Counted from the stretch's first letter, positions 42,255 through 51,904 are shown. The stretch: 64,000 bases of DNA from CAWBLP01 sp963721065 (GCA_963721065.1 CAVRHO010000005.1:539377-603376), one strand, 5' to 3'. The notes: generated by a model from the sequence alone, not told the origin. Program-made: numbers and translations.

Positions 42255-43320
42255 ACGGGCGCGTCGCGTCGCAGTGGTGCTGTTCAACCTGGGCGGCCCC
42301 GATCGGCCGGAGGCGATCCGGCCGTTCCTGGTGAACCTGTTCACCGATCCGGCAATTCTGCGGGTCCCGTTCTTCGTCCGGCCCTTTCTGGCCAGGATCA
42401 TCGCCCGGGCGCGGGTGAAGCCGGCCACCGAGAACTATGCGCTGCTGGGCGGGCGCTCCCCGCTGCTGGACCTGACCCGGCAACAGGCCGCGGCACTGGA
42501 AGCGGCGCTGCCGGAGCATGCCGTGAAGTGCTTCATCGCCATGCGCTACTGGCACCCGTTCAGCGATGCGGCGGCCCGGGCCGTGCGCACCTGGCGGCCC
42601 GACGACATCGTGCTGCTGCCGCTGTACCCGCAATTCTCCTCCACCACGACGGGCAGTTCGCTGACTGCCTGGCGGGAGGCAGCGGCTCGGGCCGGGCTGG
42701 TGGCGCGGACAGCGACGCTGTGCTGCTACCCCACCGATCGTGGCTTCGCCCAGGCAACCGCCGCGCTGGCACGCCAGGCGTATCAGAAGGCGCGGGCCGA
42801 GCTGGGGGAGGGGACGAAGCTGCGGGTGCTGTTCTCGGCGCACGGGCTGCCGGAGGTGATCGTGCGCCAGGGCGACCCGTACCAGTGGCAGGTGGAGCAG
42901 ACGGTCGCCGCCGTGATGGCGGCGTGGGAGGATGCGCCGTCCGACTGGACCATCTGCTACCAGTCCCGCGCCACGCCGCAGCAGTGGATCGGGCCAAGCA
43001 CGGATGCCGAGGTGGAGCGGGCGGGGCGCGACAAGGTGGCGGTGCTGGTGGTGCCGATCGCCTTCGTTTCGGAGCACTCGGAAACCTTGGTGGAGTTGGA
43101 TGTCGAGTACCGGCAGTTGGCGGAGCGGGTCGGCGTGCCGGGCTATTTCCGGGTGCCGACGCAGAATTCGGATCCAGGGTTCATCGCCGCCCTGGCCGGG
43201 CTGGTTCGGCGGGCGCTGGACCGTGGCCCGGGGCTGTGCAGCCATGAAGGCGGGCGGATCTGTCCGGCGCAGCACCGGGATTGCCCGTTCACCCGACGCC
43301 CGGAGGCATTGCCGGCGTGA
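42247..43320 (+). CDS. hemH: ferrochelatase
   Basis: HemH inserts ferrous iron into protoporphyrin IX at the inner membrane. The 357-residue protein has RRVAVVLFNLGGPDRPEAIR, LYPQFSSTTTGSSLTAWREA and LRVLFSAHGLPEVIVRQGDP (catalytic His in SAHGLP), then PIAFVSEHSETLVELDVEYR. The last residues GLCSHEGGRICPAQHRDCPF hold three cysteines which, with one upstream, could bind a [2Fe-2S] cluster as in Caulobacter ferrochelatase (from memory). The GTG start overlaps the end of hemE by 8 bp; hemJ starts at its stop. Confidence 0.95.
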   Translation: MAERARRVAVVLFNLGGPDRPEAIRPFLVNLFTDPAILRVPFFVRPFLARIIARARVKPATENYALLGGRSPLLDLTRQQAAALEAALPEHAVKCFIAMRYWHPFSDAAARAVRTWRPDDIVLLPLYPQFSSTTTGSSLTAWREAAARAGLVARTATLCCYPTDRGFAQATAALARQAYQKARAELGEGTKLRVLFSAHGLPEVIVRQGDPYQWQVEQTVAAVMAAWEDAPSDWTICYQSRATPQQWIGPSTDAEVERAGRDKVAVLVVPIAFVSEHSETLVELDVEYRQLAERVGVPGYFRVPTQNSDPGFIAALAGLVRRALDRGPGLCSHEGGRICPAQHRDCPFTRRPEALPA

Positions 43321-43769
43321 TCGACAATTTCCTGATTGCCGCTTATCCGTGGACCAAGGCGCTGCACGTGATTTCCATGGTCGCGTGGATGGCCGGCATG
43401 TTCTACCTGCCGCGTCTTTATGTGTACCACTGCGAAGTTGCGCCCGGCACCACCGACAGCGAGCGCTTCAAGGTGATGGAGCGCCGGCTGCTGAAGCAGA
43501 TCATCAACCCGGCGATGATCGCCACCTGGACCTTCGGCTCGCTGCTGATCGCGACGCCGGGGGTGATCGACTGGTCGTGGCACTGGTGGCAGGTGAAATT
43601 CAGCGCGGTGCTGGTGATGGCCGGGTACCATGGCATGCTGTCGCGGTGGCGGCGGGATTTTCTGGACGACCGCAACACCCGGTCGCAGCGCTTCTACCGC
43701 ATCGCCAATGAGTTCCCGACGCTGCTGCTGGCGCTGATCGTCATCATGGTGATCGTTCGCCCCTTCTGA
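43317..43769 (+). CDS. hemJ: protoporphyrinogen IX oxidase HemJ
   Basis: HemJ is the membrane protoporphyrinogen oxidase of many bacteria without HemG/HemY. The 150-residue protein has four membrane helices and the conserved KALHVISMVAWMAGMFYLPR with the heme-binding His, then RRLLKQIINPAMIATWTFGS and KFSAVLVMAGYHGMLSRWRR with the second His. The GTG start overlaps the hemH stop as GTGA, giving successive steps of haem synthesis (HemJ, then HemH) encoded side by side. Confidence 0.95.
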   Translation: MIDNFLIAAYPWTKALHVISMVAWMAGMFYLPRLYVYHCEVAPGTTDSERFKVMERRLLKQIINPAMIATWTFGSLLIATPGVIDWSWHWWQVKFSAVLVMAGYHGMLSRWRRDFLDDRNTRSQRFYRIANEFPTLLLALIVIMVIVRPF

Positions 43770-44026
43770 ATGCTTTGACAGGCGGGGCCTGGCCTCTTGA
43801 CTTCCCGGCCCGGGTGCGCCACCTGCCAGTTGACGGAGAGCGGCGGATCTGCCTAGCTTGCCGCCTTCCCTCCGCGTTTGGACGGCGCTTGACCGCTGCG
43901 CCGAAATCTTCAAACAGATGCGACAGCGACCGCCCCGGCGGCGACGGTTTCCTGACCGCTCCCCAGGTCTGTGCTGGCGCATGTCCCATCTCCATCACGT
44001 CGCGTTCGACGTCCTGAGGCCGCCCG

Positions 44027-45302
44027 ATGCATCTCGCCGAACTCAAGGCAAAATCCCCATCCGACCTGCTCAGCTTCGCTGAGTCGTTGCAGATTGAGAA
44101 TGCGTCCAGTCTGCGCAAGCAGGACATGATGTTCGCGATCCTGAAGAACCTGGCGGAAAACGACCAGGCGATTCATGGCGAGGGCACGCTGGAAATCCTG
44201 CCCGACGGGTTCGGGTTCCTGCGCAGCCCGGAAGCGAACTATCTGCCTGGCCCGGATGACATCTATGTCAGCCCGACCCAGGTGCGCCGCTTCGGCCTGC
44301 GCACCGGCGACACGGTGGAAGGCCAGATCCGCGCCCCGAAGGACGGGGAGCGCTACTTCGCGCTGGTGAAGGTCGATACCGTCAACTATGAGCCGCCCGA
44401 GGCGGTGCGGCACCGTATCAATTTCGACAACCTGACCCCGCTGTACCCGGATGAGCGGCTGAAGATGGAAGTCGAGAACTTCCAGTCCGTCGCCAAGGGG
44501 CCGAGCAAGGACTACACGCCGCGGGTGATCGACCTGATCAGCCCGATCGGCAAGGGCCAGCGCGCGCTGATCGTGGCGCCGCCGCGCACCGGCAAGACGG
44601 TGATGCTGCAGAACATCGCCACCGCCATCGCCGCGAACCACCCGGAAGTCTTCCTGATCGTGCTGCTGATCGACGAGCGGCCCGAGGAAGTCACCGACAT
44701 GGCGCGCAGCGTGAAGGGCGAGGTGATCAGCTCCACCTTCGACGAGCCGGCCACGCGGCACGTGCAGGTGACCGAAATGGTGCTGGAGAAGGCGAAGCGC
44801 CTGGTCGAGCACAAGCGGGACGTGGTGATCCTGCTGGATTCCATCACCCGCCTGGCGCGCGCCTACAACACGGTGGTGCCCTCGTCCGGCAAGGTGCTGA
44901 CCGGCGGTGTCGATGCCAACGCGCTTGCAGCGGCCGAAGCGCTTCTTCGGCGCGGCCCGCAACATCGAGGAAGGCGGCAGCCTGACCATCATCGCCACGG
45001 CGCTGATCGACACCGGCAGCCGCATGGACGAGGTGATCTTCGAGGAGTTCAAGGGCACCGGCAACTCGGAAATCATCCTGGACCGCAAGCTGTCCGACAA
45101 GCGCACCTTCCCGGCGATCGACATCACCAAGAGCGGCACCCGCAAGGAGGAGCTGCTGGTGGAGAAGAGCACGCTGTCGAAGATGTGGGTGCTGCGCCGC
45201 ATCCTGAACCCGATGGGCACGGTCGATGCGATGGAGTTCCTGCTGGACAAGCTGAAATACAGCAAGACGAACAATGATTTCTTCGACGCGATGAATACCT
45301 GA
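44027..45302 (+). CDS. rho: transcription termination factor Rho, one apparent frameshift
   Basis: Rho is the hexameric RNA helicase that ends transcription. It starts MHLAELKAKSPSDLLSFAES, with RNP1-like LPDGFGFLRSPEANYLPGPD, Walker A LIVAPPRTGKTVMLQNIATA and Walker B RDVVILLDSITRLARAYNTV. The frame breaks near 44925: SGKVLTGGVDANAL must be joined to QRPKRFFGAARNIEEGGSLT, by dropping one T. It ends DKLKYSKTNNDFFDAMNT after 424 repaired residues. Rho is usually essential, so the break is likely an artefact. It follows hemJ by 257 bp in the same direction. Confidence 0.95.
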
Positions 45303-45357
45303 GGGCGGGGCTCGCGCCGCTCTGCGATCTCCGGTGCGGCAGGCCGCAGGACGTGCC

Positions 45358-45390
45358 GCCGGTTGGCGCCGGGTCATGGTGCCAACCGGC
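45358..45390 (+). terminator. hairpin after rho
   Basis: GCCGGTTGGC (45358-45367) pairs perfectly with GCCAACCGGC (45381-45390) around a 13-base loop, about 55 bp after the rho stop. There is no T-run, so it may act with Rho or as an mRNA 3' stabiliser. Confidence 0.4.
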
Positions 45391-46025
45391 GCATGCGTGT
45401 AGGTCGGCGCGTGAGTGTGGGCCCCAGACTCATCGCCACGACGACAGTCTGCCCGGGCTGACACTTACCCTTCGTGACGTCGGATGCGCCGCATCGGGTG
45501 ATTTCGCCCGTTTGAAGGGCTCCCGGTGCGCTCGTCCTGGTGATCCCGATGAGACATGACCTATTGGGTCCGCGGGATGCTTCCCCATGGCCAGGAAACC
45601 TGGTCCTGGTTCCGAGCCACGCGGTCGCCGCCCGCTTTCGGCGGTGACATGGCAGAGGCGTTCAACGGCGGACCTGGCGTGCGCAGGCCACAGGTCGCCA
45701 GTCCACACCGGATACGGTCTCGAAGCGACCGGTGTGTGGAATCTTCCCTTCCGATCACCGAATGGCCCTGAGGGTTGCCGCCGGGCATGCGGGGTGCGTG
45801 ATGGCACCCGGCTGCAGGGAGGTGCAGCCTTCGGTACGATAATGATCCGTCCATCATCTTGATACCCCCGTCCCGCCACTCTGATGGGTCACAGTCCTGG
45901 GCATCTTACGCAACAGTCTGAACAAGTTGCGGCTCGCTCTGGTCTTCGAGGCATGTTGCGCGCCTGTCCTGATCGTCCTAGGCTGCCCGGAAAACAGCCT
46001 GAGCAAACAAGGGAGGTGCCGTACG
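45391..46025. other. 635-bp gap without a recognisable gene
   Basis: Between the rho hairpin and the OFA-type transporter no open frame on either strand has coding character. An imperfect palindrome CCACACCGG ... CCGGTGTGTGG (about 45703-45739) could be a regulator site, but this is weak. GGGAGG at 46011-46016 is the ribosome site of the next gene. Confidence 0.4.
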
Positions 46026-47330
46026 ATGGTTGGGGGTTCGCAGATAGCGGGTCGGGGATTTCCATCCGACCGGGAGATACTCGGCTACAGCCGATACGTC
46101 GTATTCGCCGCCGCGTTTCTTTCCATGGGAGTCATAAGCCCCTACGAGTACGCCTGGAGCTCGATGTCCGGGCATATCGGTGGGCTGTATCACTGGTCGC
46201 ATGCCCAGATCGGGTGGATGTTCACCCTGTTCGTCATCTTCGAATCGGTTGGCACGCTGCCCGGCGGCATCCTGCGTGACAAGTTCGGGCCGCGCTGGGT
46301 CACCGCCATCGCCGGCCTCGTGGCCGGTCTGGGCATCTATGCGACGTCGCTCGGCCCGAGCTACGGCATGGTCCTGGTGCTGTGGTGCATCGGTGCCTTC
46401 TTTGCCGGCTTCATCTACAACACCGCGGTCACCACCGCGAACAAGTGGTTCCCCGACAAGCGCGGGCTGATCGCCGGCTTCATTGCCGGCAGCTTCTCCT
46501 GGGGCTCACTGCCGTTCATCTTCCCGATCCGGGCGATCCCCAAGACCGCGCCGGATGCCGTGTTCTTCCACGTCATCTACCTGATGGCTGCGATCATCGG
46601 CGGGGTCGCCATCGTCGCTGCCCTGTTCATGCGCGACCCGCCGGCTGGCTGGCGGCCCGCGGGATGGGTCCCGGCTGCCACGACCAAGCGGCCGAGTGAT
46701 CACCAGTATTCGCTGAAGGAGGCGTTTTCCACCTGGCAGATGTGGGTGCTGATCGCCTCGTTCATTCTGATTTCCAGCGCCGGTCTCGCCGGCGTCAGCA
46801 AGATCGTGAAGTATTCCAACAGCTTCGGATTCACCGCGGCGGCGGCGACCGCGGCGGCCGGCGGCATCGCCATCGCCAACGGCCTCGGCCGGGTGATCCT
46901 GGGCGGCCTGTCGGAGCGGATCGGGCGGGAGACCGCAATGATCTGGAGCTACATGCTCACCGGCCTTTTCCTGTTCCTGACGATCATCGCCGGCGCGATG
47001 CACAGCGAGACGCTGTTCGTCATCACCGCCATGCTGGCGATCTTCTTCTGGGGGCCGCTGTTCTCGCTGTTCCCGGCAACGATCGGCCAGTATTTCGGCG
47101 AAATGGCTGCGGGGTCGAACTACGGGTTGCTCTATGCGCTCGCCAAGGGCTCCGGGGGACTCTATGGCGGCGTGCTTTCGGCGGTGCTGATTACGCAGAA
47201 CGGGTATCCGTTCGCCATGGGCGTGGCGGCACTGATGGCGGTCTGCGCCGGCCTGCTGATCATTCCGCTGAAGAACCACCAGCCGGTCTGGGGTGAGGAA
47301 CCGGGCGTCACCCGCGGACGCATGGCGTAG
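46026..47330 (+). CDS. MFS transporter, oxalate/formate antiporter (OFA)-like
   Basis: The 434-residue protein has twelve hydrophobic segments. The inter-helix 2-3 motif GGILRDKFGPRWVTAIAGLV (G-x3-D-x2-G-R/P-x) is that of the MFS. Early YEYAWSSMSGHIGGLYHWSH and WCIGAFFAGFIYNTAVTTAN match OFA-type carboxylate transporters, and GQYFGEMAAGSNYGLLYALA is the typical loop. It probably exchanges or takes up a small organic acid at the inner membrane. GGAGG about 10 bp upstream supports the ATG at 46026. The nearest metabolic gene of possible relation is D-tartrate dehydratase at 50735, but they are not adjacent. Confidence 0.85.
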   Translation: MVGGSQIAGRGFPSDREILGYSRYVVFAAAFLSMGVISPYEYAWSSMSGHIGGLYHWSHAQIGWMFTLFVIFESVGTLPGGILRDKFGPRWVTAIAGLVAGLGIYATSLGPSYGMVLVLWCIGAFFAGFIYNTAVTTANKWFPDKRGLIAGFIAGSFSWGSLPFIFPIRAIPKTAPDAVFFHVIYLMAAIIGGVAIVAALFMRDPPAGWRPAGWVPAATTKRPSDHQYSLKEAFSTWQMWVLIASFILISSAGLAGVSKIVKYSNSFGFTAAAATAAAGGIAIANGLGRVILGGLSERIGRETAMIWSYMLTGLFLFLTIIAGAMHSETLFVITAMLAIFFWGPLFSLFPATIGQYFGEMAAGSNYGLLYALAKGSGGLYGGVLSAVLITQNGYPFAMGVAALMAVCAGLLIIPLKNHQPVWGEEPGVTRGRMA

Positions 47331-47347
47331 CAGCACTATCGCCGAAC

Positions 47348-47371
47348 CGGGCCGGCGGCCGTGCCGGCCCG
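47348..47371 (+). terminator. GC hairpin after the MFS gene
   Basis: CGGGCCGGC (47348-47356) pairs perfectly with GCCGGCCCG (47363-47371) around a six-base loop, 17 bp after the transporter stop. No T-run follows, so factor-independent termination is uncertain. Confidence 0.4.
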
Positions 47372-47934
47372 TGTCGATTCCCGCCGGTAGCGTGCGCGGG
47401 ATTCAATGTCGCCCCGGGACGGACGCAGGTCCGGCATCGACCGTCGGGAGGAACTGATGGACGCTGCCGCCTGCGGTGACGCTTGCCGGGACCGGCACTG
47501 GCGACAGCAGGATCACGCCGGACCCAACCCGTTCTCGCGGAGAGCCGTCCGGCGGACGGTGATCGTCGTCTGAGGGCCGGTGTCGGCCTCACGCCTGTCT
47601 GGTCGGAACTGATCTGGGTCAAGGCGTCTCGGGACGTGCAAACGTAGTGTCCCGATGCCACCGATGGATTCCACTGATGCAGCGTGTCACGTCGTGGCGG
47701 GCGAAGGCCCGTTTGCCATTCGCGAGTCCGGCGCGGCGCGGCCGCACGGTCCTCGGCCTTCGGTCTTCGGTTTCGTCTTCGGTCTTCCTTCGGGGTGCGC
47801 GGCAATGCTGACGCATGACGCCGGCGTGGATGGTCGGCTTTCGTCGATCATGACGGTGTGGGCCGCTATCGGGCTCCATCGGTTGGCATCGCCCCACGCC
47901 AGTCCACGACCACGTTCCGAACGACGGTGACGTG
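47372..47934. other. 563-bp gap without a recognisable gene
   Basis: Nothing coding was found. Near 47751-47793 there is an imprecise CTTCGGT micro-repeat (TTCGGTCTTCGGTTTCGTCT). The L,D-transpeptidase gene follows; its promoter could not be placed. Confidence 0.4.
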
Positions 47935-48762
47935 ATGCGTTTCGGCATCCTCGGACTTCTGTGCCTTTTCCTGGCGAGCTGCGGCACATCGGCGCTTCAG
48001 GCACCACCATCACCACGGCCGACGCCAGCGCCGGCACCAGCAACAGCCGCCGATCCTCGCGTCCCTGTCGAGGCAGACTACCTTCGTGCCCGGCTTATGC
48101 GCGTGGTGCCGCAGCATACCACGTGTACGGCGGGATACACGCAAAGCTGGATCGGGCCGGCACAGGCTGCCCTGGCGCGGGCCGGCATGGTCCTGGCGCG
48201 GCCGCAGCTACTGGTGGTGGTTGACCGCAACCCCGATCGGCAGGAGCTGTGCATCCTGCTGGCACGTCAACGCGCGCCCTGGCAGGTTATCGGCGGAAGC
48301 CGGGTGTCCACCGGCCAGGCCGGGCGGCGGGGTTACTTCATAACGCCCACCGGCGTGTTCGTGCACACCGACGCCATCGTGGACTATCGCGCGGAAGGCA
48401 CATTCAACGAGAACCACATCCGCGGCCTTGGGGTGAAGGGCATGCGCGTCTGGGACTTCGGTTGGCAGACTGCCCGGAAGGGATGGACGACCGATGATGA
48501 GACCGGAGAAATCCGCCTGCTGCTGCACGCCACCGACCCGGACCATCTCGAGCAGCGGCTCGGCCGTCCCGCCTCGAAGGGCTGCATTCGCATTCCGGCC
48601 GCAATGAACCGCTTCCTCGACCGGTACGGTGTGCTGGATGCGCGCTATGATGCCGCCGCCCGGACCAATCGCAGGATTGCGGCCGTATTGCCGCCGGATC
48701 GGCAGCCGAACCCGCTGGCGGGCGACCTTCTGGTGGTGATCGACTCCTCGCCCGCGGCGTGA
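47935..48762 (+). CDS. L,D-transpeptidase (YkuD-like) lipoprotein
   Basis: The 275-residue protein begins with a lipoprotein signal peptide (MRFGILGLLCLFLASCGTSA), then a Pro/Ala-rich linker (residues 25-42). The catalytic YkuD motif is HATDPDHLEQRLGRPASKGC followed by IRIP, with His and Cys in place (HxDxxxxxxGxxxSxGCI). L,D-transpeptidases make 3-3 crosslinks in peptidoglycan or attach proteins to it. The Cys-anchored location fits the outer membrane inner face or the inner membrane. ATG at 47935 follows a GTG one codon earlier. Confidence 0.85.
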   Translation: MRFGILGLLCLFLASCGTSALQAPPSPRPTPAPAPATAADPRVPVEADYLRARLMRVVPQHTTCTAGYTQSWIGPAQAALARAGMVLARPQLLVVVDRNPDRQELCILLARQRAPWQVIGGSRVSTGQAGRRGYFITPTGVFVHTDAIVDYRAEGTFNENHIRGLGVKGMRVWDFGWQTARKGWTTDDETGEIRLLLHATDPDHLEQRLGRPASKGCIRIPAAMNRFLDRYGVLDARYDAAARTNRRIAAVLPPDRQPNPLAGDLLVVIDSSPAA

Positions 48763-48903
48763 AGCCCATGTCGTGTCGCCTCAATCGGCGCCGGTGCCGG
48801 TGTGGCATGACCCTGGAGCGGCGTCTCGCCCGCGCCTCCCGCCCAGGCGGGAACCATGCGTCACGCTTCCCTGTTGCTGTCCCGGCAAGAGGAGAGGTTG
48901 ACC

Positions 48904-49323
48904 ATGGCGGACCTGCGCAGACTGCAACCGCACGATCCGGTTCCGGAGGGCGGCCGGTATATGCTGGTGCTGCGGCGCTTCGGAGAGGACGCGCCGGACG
49001 TTGCGGTGACCGAGATCATCACGGCCGACGGCCGCGACCCGCCCCAGGCCGAGCCGGCGCTGGTCCGGGGCGGCAGGCCGATGGAGTTCGAGGCTGCGGT
49101 GCAACACGCCCAGGCCCTGGCTGATCGTCAGGGGTATGCCATTCTTTACGCGGTTGACCGGACCGCGGGCCGGCCCGAACGCGCGGTCCGGCAGCACCAT
49201 GGGGATCGCACCGCAGGCGTGGAGCGCTTCGCCGACACGGATCCGGAGGATGGTGAGCAAGGGACCGACCTGCGCGACCGACCGCGCGACGCCGGCTATA
49301 ACCTGAACCGGGAGCGCCGGTGA
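48904..49323 (+). CDS. hypothetical protein
   Basis: The 139-residue protein starts MADLRRLQPHDPVPEGGRYM, with AAGAGGAGAGG upstream. The first 85 residues alternate strands and helices (MLVLRRFGEDAPDVAVTEII, GRPMEFEAAVQHAQALADRQ, GYAILYAVDR). The last 50 residues are rich in Arg/Asp/Gly and probably disordered. No membrane segment or signal peptide is visible, and no family was recognised. It follows the L,D-transpeptidase in the same direction but 141 bp away. Confidence 0.6.
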   Translation: MADLRRLQPHDPVPEGGRYMLVLRRFGEDAPDVAVTEIITADGRDPPQAEPALVRGGRPMEFEAAVQHAQALADRQGYAILYAVDRTAGRPERAVRQHHGDRTAGVERFADTDPEDGEQGTDLRDRPRDAGYNLNRERR

Positions 49324-49520
49324 AGGCGAGCGATATGGTGCCCGGGCACGCCGTCGAGACGGACGCAGCTTGCGACCCACGCCTGCGTCATGCCGGGGCA
49401 TCCGTTCCCGATCGGCTGTTCCGGTTGGTTCGTACCGGTGTGCGAGCCGCATGACCAAAGTCGTGCGGCACCGGACCTGTGCCCCGTTGCCGTTGACATG
49501 ATCCGGACAGGCCCCGCTTT

Positions 49521-49625
49521 CCCGCCCGGCCTGAGACCCGGCCATCTGTCCCCGACAGGACGCGTTCCGTTGCGTCCCGACCCGATCGTTCCGGTGTCGA
49601 TGGCCGGGTCAGGTCCGGCCATGAC
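49521..49625. repeat. REP/BIME-like palindromic repeat, family 1, copy B
   Basis: The core CCCCGACAGGACGCGTTCCG followed by TTGCGTCCCGACCCGATCGT is nearly that of the repeat at 15781-15886; the arms (right arm ATGGCCGGGTCAGGTCCGGC) have drifted more. It lies in a 608-bp gap between the hypothetical gene and the UPF0114 gene, where no other feature was found. Confidence 0.8.
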
Positions 49626-49931
49626 GGGAGGGGTCGGTGCCGGTTGGCCCAGTTGGACGCGCATCGGGCTTTCGTCCGTCGCGGCGTGGTGCGTTACGCC
49701 CGCGCCAACCGACCCGGTGCGCCATGGGAATTGAGGGACTGCGCCTCTCGCGTGGCCGCTCATGGTATGGAACGGGGCGCGTTCGTCGAACGTCATGCCG
49801 GTGGATAGCGCACCGGGTGCGGGCGCCCCGCGTGCTTCATGGTGGGCTGGCCACACAGTTCTGTGTACCACCGCGGTCACGGGGATAAGGTGCGGTGCTG
49901 GCACACCCCCGTTCCCGGAGCTTCAAGCCCC

Positions 49932-50468
49932 ATGAGTCCGAACCCGCTCCCATCCCGCAGCGTGAATGTTGCGGAGAGGCTGCTCGAACGCAGCATTTTC
50001 GGCAGCCGTTGGTTGCTTGCCCCGTTCTATCTTGGCCTCTCCGCCGCGTTGCTCGTGCTGCTGGCGAAGTTCGTTACGAAGGCCATTCTGCTGTTCGTCC
50101 ATGCCCTGTCGTACGGGACCAGCGACGTGATGCTGGGCGTCCTGTCGCTGATAGACCTCTCGCTGATGGCCAACCTGTTGCTGATGGTGATCATCGGCGG
50201 CTACGAGAGCTTCGTTTCCCGCATGGATGTCGGCCAACATGAGGGACGGCTGGAGTGGATGGGCCGCATCGGCTTCAGCGACCTGAAGTTGAAGCTGCTG
50301 GCGTCGATCGTTGCGATCTCTGCCATTCACCTGCTGGAAGGCTTCATGAACGCCGACCATCTCAGCGACCGCAACCTCGCCTGGCGGCTCGGCATTCACA
50401 TGGCGTTCGTGGTGTCCGGCGTATTGCTCGCGATCATGGACCGGCTGGCCGGCGAGGGAGCGCATTAG
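49932..50468 (+). CDS. UPF0114 (YqhA-like) membrane protein
   Basis: The 178-residue protein has four hydrophobic segments: LLAPFYLGLSAALLVLLAKF, VMLGVLSLIDLSLMANLLLM, LLASIVAISAIHLLEGFMNA and LAWRLGIHMAFVVSGVLLAI. The conserved VIIGGYESFVSRMDVGQHEG and HPEWL-like EGRLEWMGRIGFSDLKLKLL are UPF0114/TIGR00645 hallmarks. The role of this family is unknown, although a plant relative is suggested to act in metabolite export. ATG at 49932 precedes SPNPLPSRSVNV, a usual start. Confidence 0.85.
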   Translation: MSPNPLPSRSVNVAERLLERSIFGSRWLLAPFYLGLSAALLVLLAKFVTKAILLFVHALSYGTSDVMLGVLSLIDLSLMANLLLMVIIGGYESFVSRMDVGQHEGRLEWMGRIGFSDLKLKLLASIVAISAIHLLEGFMNADHLSDRNLAWRLGIHMAFVVSGVLLAIMDRLAGEGAH

Positions 50469-50734
50469 CGGCGGCTTGCCATACCGCCGAGCGTTTCGCC
50501 GGCCGTGATGACCGCACGGACGCGCGCCGCGCCTGGCGCGGCGTCTGGCGGCCTTGCGAGTACCGAAGCAGTCGGCGCTTCTGGCGTGAAGCGCCAGTCC
50601 CGATTTACGCCAGCCCCGCGACGCCAGCCCCGCGACGCCAGTACCGGCTTGCATTGGGCCCGGCATGGCGGGCTACAGAGGCAGGGCCGGCTACGTCCGC
50701 ACGCTGCCCGAACAACGGCGCCTGTCGCGACCGG

Positions 50735-51904
50735 CTATTCCGCCAACGCGCGCATGATCGGGTACAGGTCGGACTTCTCCTCGAAGCCGATGCCCGGCAG
50801 ATCGGGCAGCGTCACGATCGAGTTTTCCACCCGGGTGCCGTCGGGGAAGCCGCCATAGGGCTGGAACACGTCCGGGTAGCTCTCATTGCCGCCCAGTCCC
50901 AGGCCGGCAGCGATGTTCAGCGACATCTGGTGGCCGCCATGCGGCACGCAGCGGCTCCAGCTCCAGCCGGCATCCTTCAGCATGGCCAGGGTGCGCTGGT
51001 ATTCGCACAGGCCGTAGGACAGCGCACAGTCGAACTGCAGCCAGTCGCGGTCGGGGCGCATGCCGCCATAGCGGACCAGGTTGCGCGCATCCTGATGGCT
51101 GAACAGGTTTTCGCCCGTCGCCATCGGGCCGGGATAGAACTCGGCCAGCGCCGCCTGCAACTGGTAGTCCAGCGGGTCGCCGGCCTCCTCGTACCAGAAC
51201 AGCGGATAGTCGCGCAGCATCTTCGCGTAGGCGATGGCGGTCTCCAGGTCGAACCGGCCGTTGGCGTCCACCGCCAGTTGCGCGCTCTCGCCGATTTCGC
51301 GCAGCACCGCCTCGATGCGGCGGCGATCGGATGCGATGTCCTCGCCGCCGATCTTCATCTTCACCACGGTGTAGCCGCGGTCGAGGTAGCTGCGCATCTC
51401 GGTGCACAGCGCCGCGTCATCCTTGCCGGGATAGTAGTACCCGCCCGCCGCATACACGAACACCCGCGGATCCGCTTCCCGCCCGTGCCGCTCGGCCAGC
51501 AGGCGGAACAGCGGCTTGCCGGCGATCTTCGCCACCGCGTCCCACACCGCCATGTCGATCGTGCCGACCGCGACCGAGCGGTCGCCGTGGCCGCCAGGCT
51601 TCTCGTTCTTCATCATGCAGGCCCAGACCCGGTCGGGATCCAGGTTCTCCCCGGTGTCGTCCAGCAGGCTGGCGGGGTCCGCCTCCAGGATCCGGCCGGC
51701 GAACCGCTCCCGGATCAGGCCGCCCTGGCCGTAGCGGCCGTTGGAGTTGAACCCATAGCCGATCACGCGCCTGCCGTTGCGCTCCACGTTGGTCACCACC
51801 GCCACAAGGCTGCTCGTCATCTTGCTGAAGTCGATATAGGCGTTGCGGATCGGCGAGCTGATCGGCTTGGTGACCTCGCGCACGTCGAGGATGCGAACAG
51901 GCAT
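50735..51904 (-). CDS. tarD: D(-)-tartrate dehydratase
   Basis: The 389-residue enolase-superfamily enzyme keeps every residue known in the Bradyrhizobium enzyme TarD: Lys182/Lys184 in VVKMKIGG, metal ligands Asp213 (AVDANGRF), Glu239 (WYEEAGDP) and Glu265 (GENLFSHQ), and His322 (VPHGGHQM). The N-terminal VTKPISSPIRNAYIDFSKMT and FNSNGRYGQGGLIRERF close the site. It dehydrates D-tartrate to oxaloacetate. GGAGA precedes the ATG at 51904. It stands alone, with no tartrate transporter beside it. Confidence 0.93.
   Translation of the reverse strand: MPVRILDVREVTKPISSPIRNAYIDFSKMTSSLVAVVTNVERNGRRVIGYGFNSNGRYGQGGLIRERFAGRILEADPASLLDDTGENLDPDRVWACMMKNEKPGGHGDRSVAVGTIDMAVWDAVAKIAGKPLFRLLAERHGREADPRVFVYAAGGYYYPGKDDAALCTEMRSYLDRGYTVVKMKIGGEDIASDRRRIEAVLREIGESAQLAVDANGRFDLETAIAYAKMLRDYPLFWYEEAGDPLDYQLQAALAEFYPGPMATGENLFSHQDARNLVRYGGMRPDRDWLQFDCALSYGLCEYQRTLAMLKDAGWSWSRCVPHGGHQMSLNIAAGLGLGGNESYPDVFQPYGGFPDGTRVENSIVTLPDLPGIGFEEKSDLYPIMRALAE

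Noticed and set aside
41900..44930. Programmed +1 frameshifting in hemE and rho
   Set aside because: No slippery codon or stop codon at the shift sites as in prfB, no shared motif, and ten unrelated genes are affected alike; sequence error explains this better.
45391..46025. Small open frames in the gap after rho
   Set aside because: Frames on both strands overlap one another, have shadow-like composition and lack ribosome sites.
46026..51904. A tartrate uptake and use operon of the OFA transporter and tarD
   Set aside because: They are on opposite strands and more than 3 kb apart with unrelated genes between.
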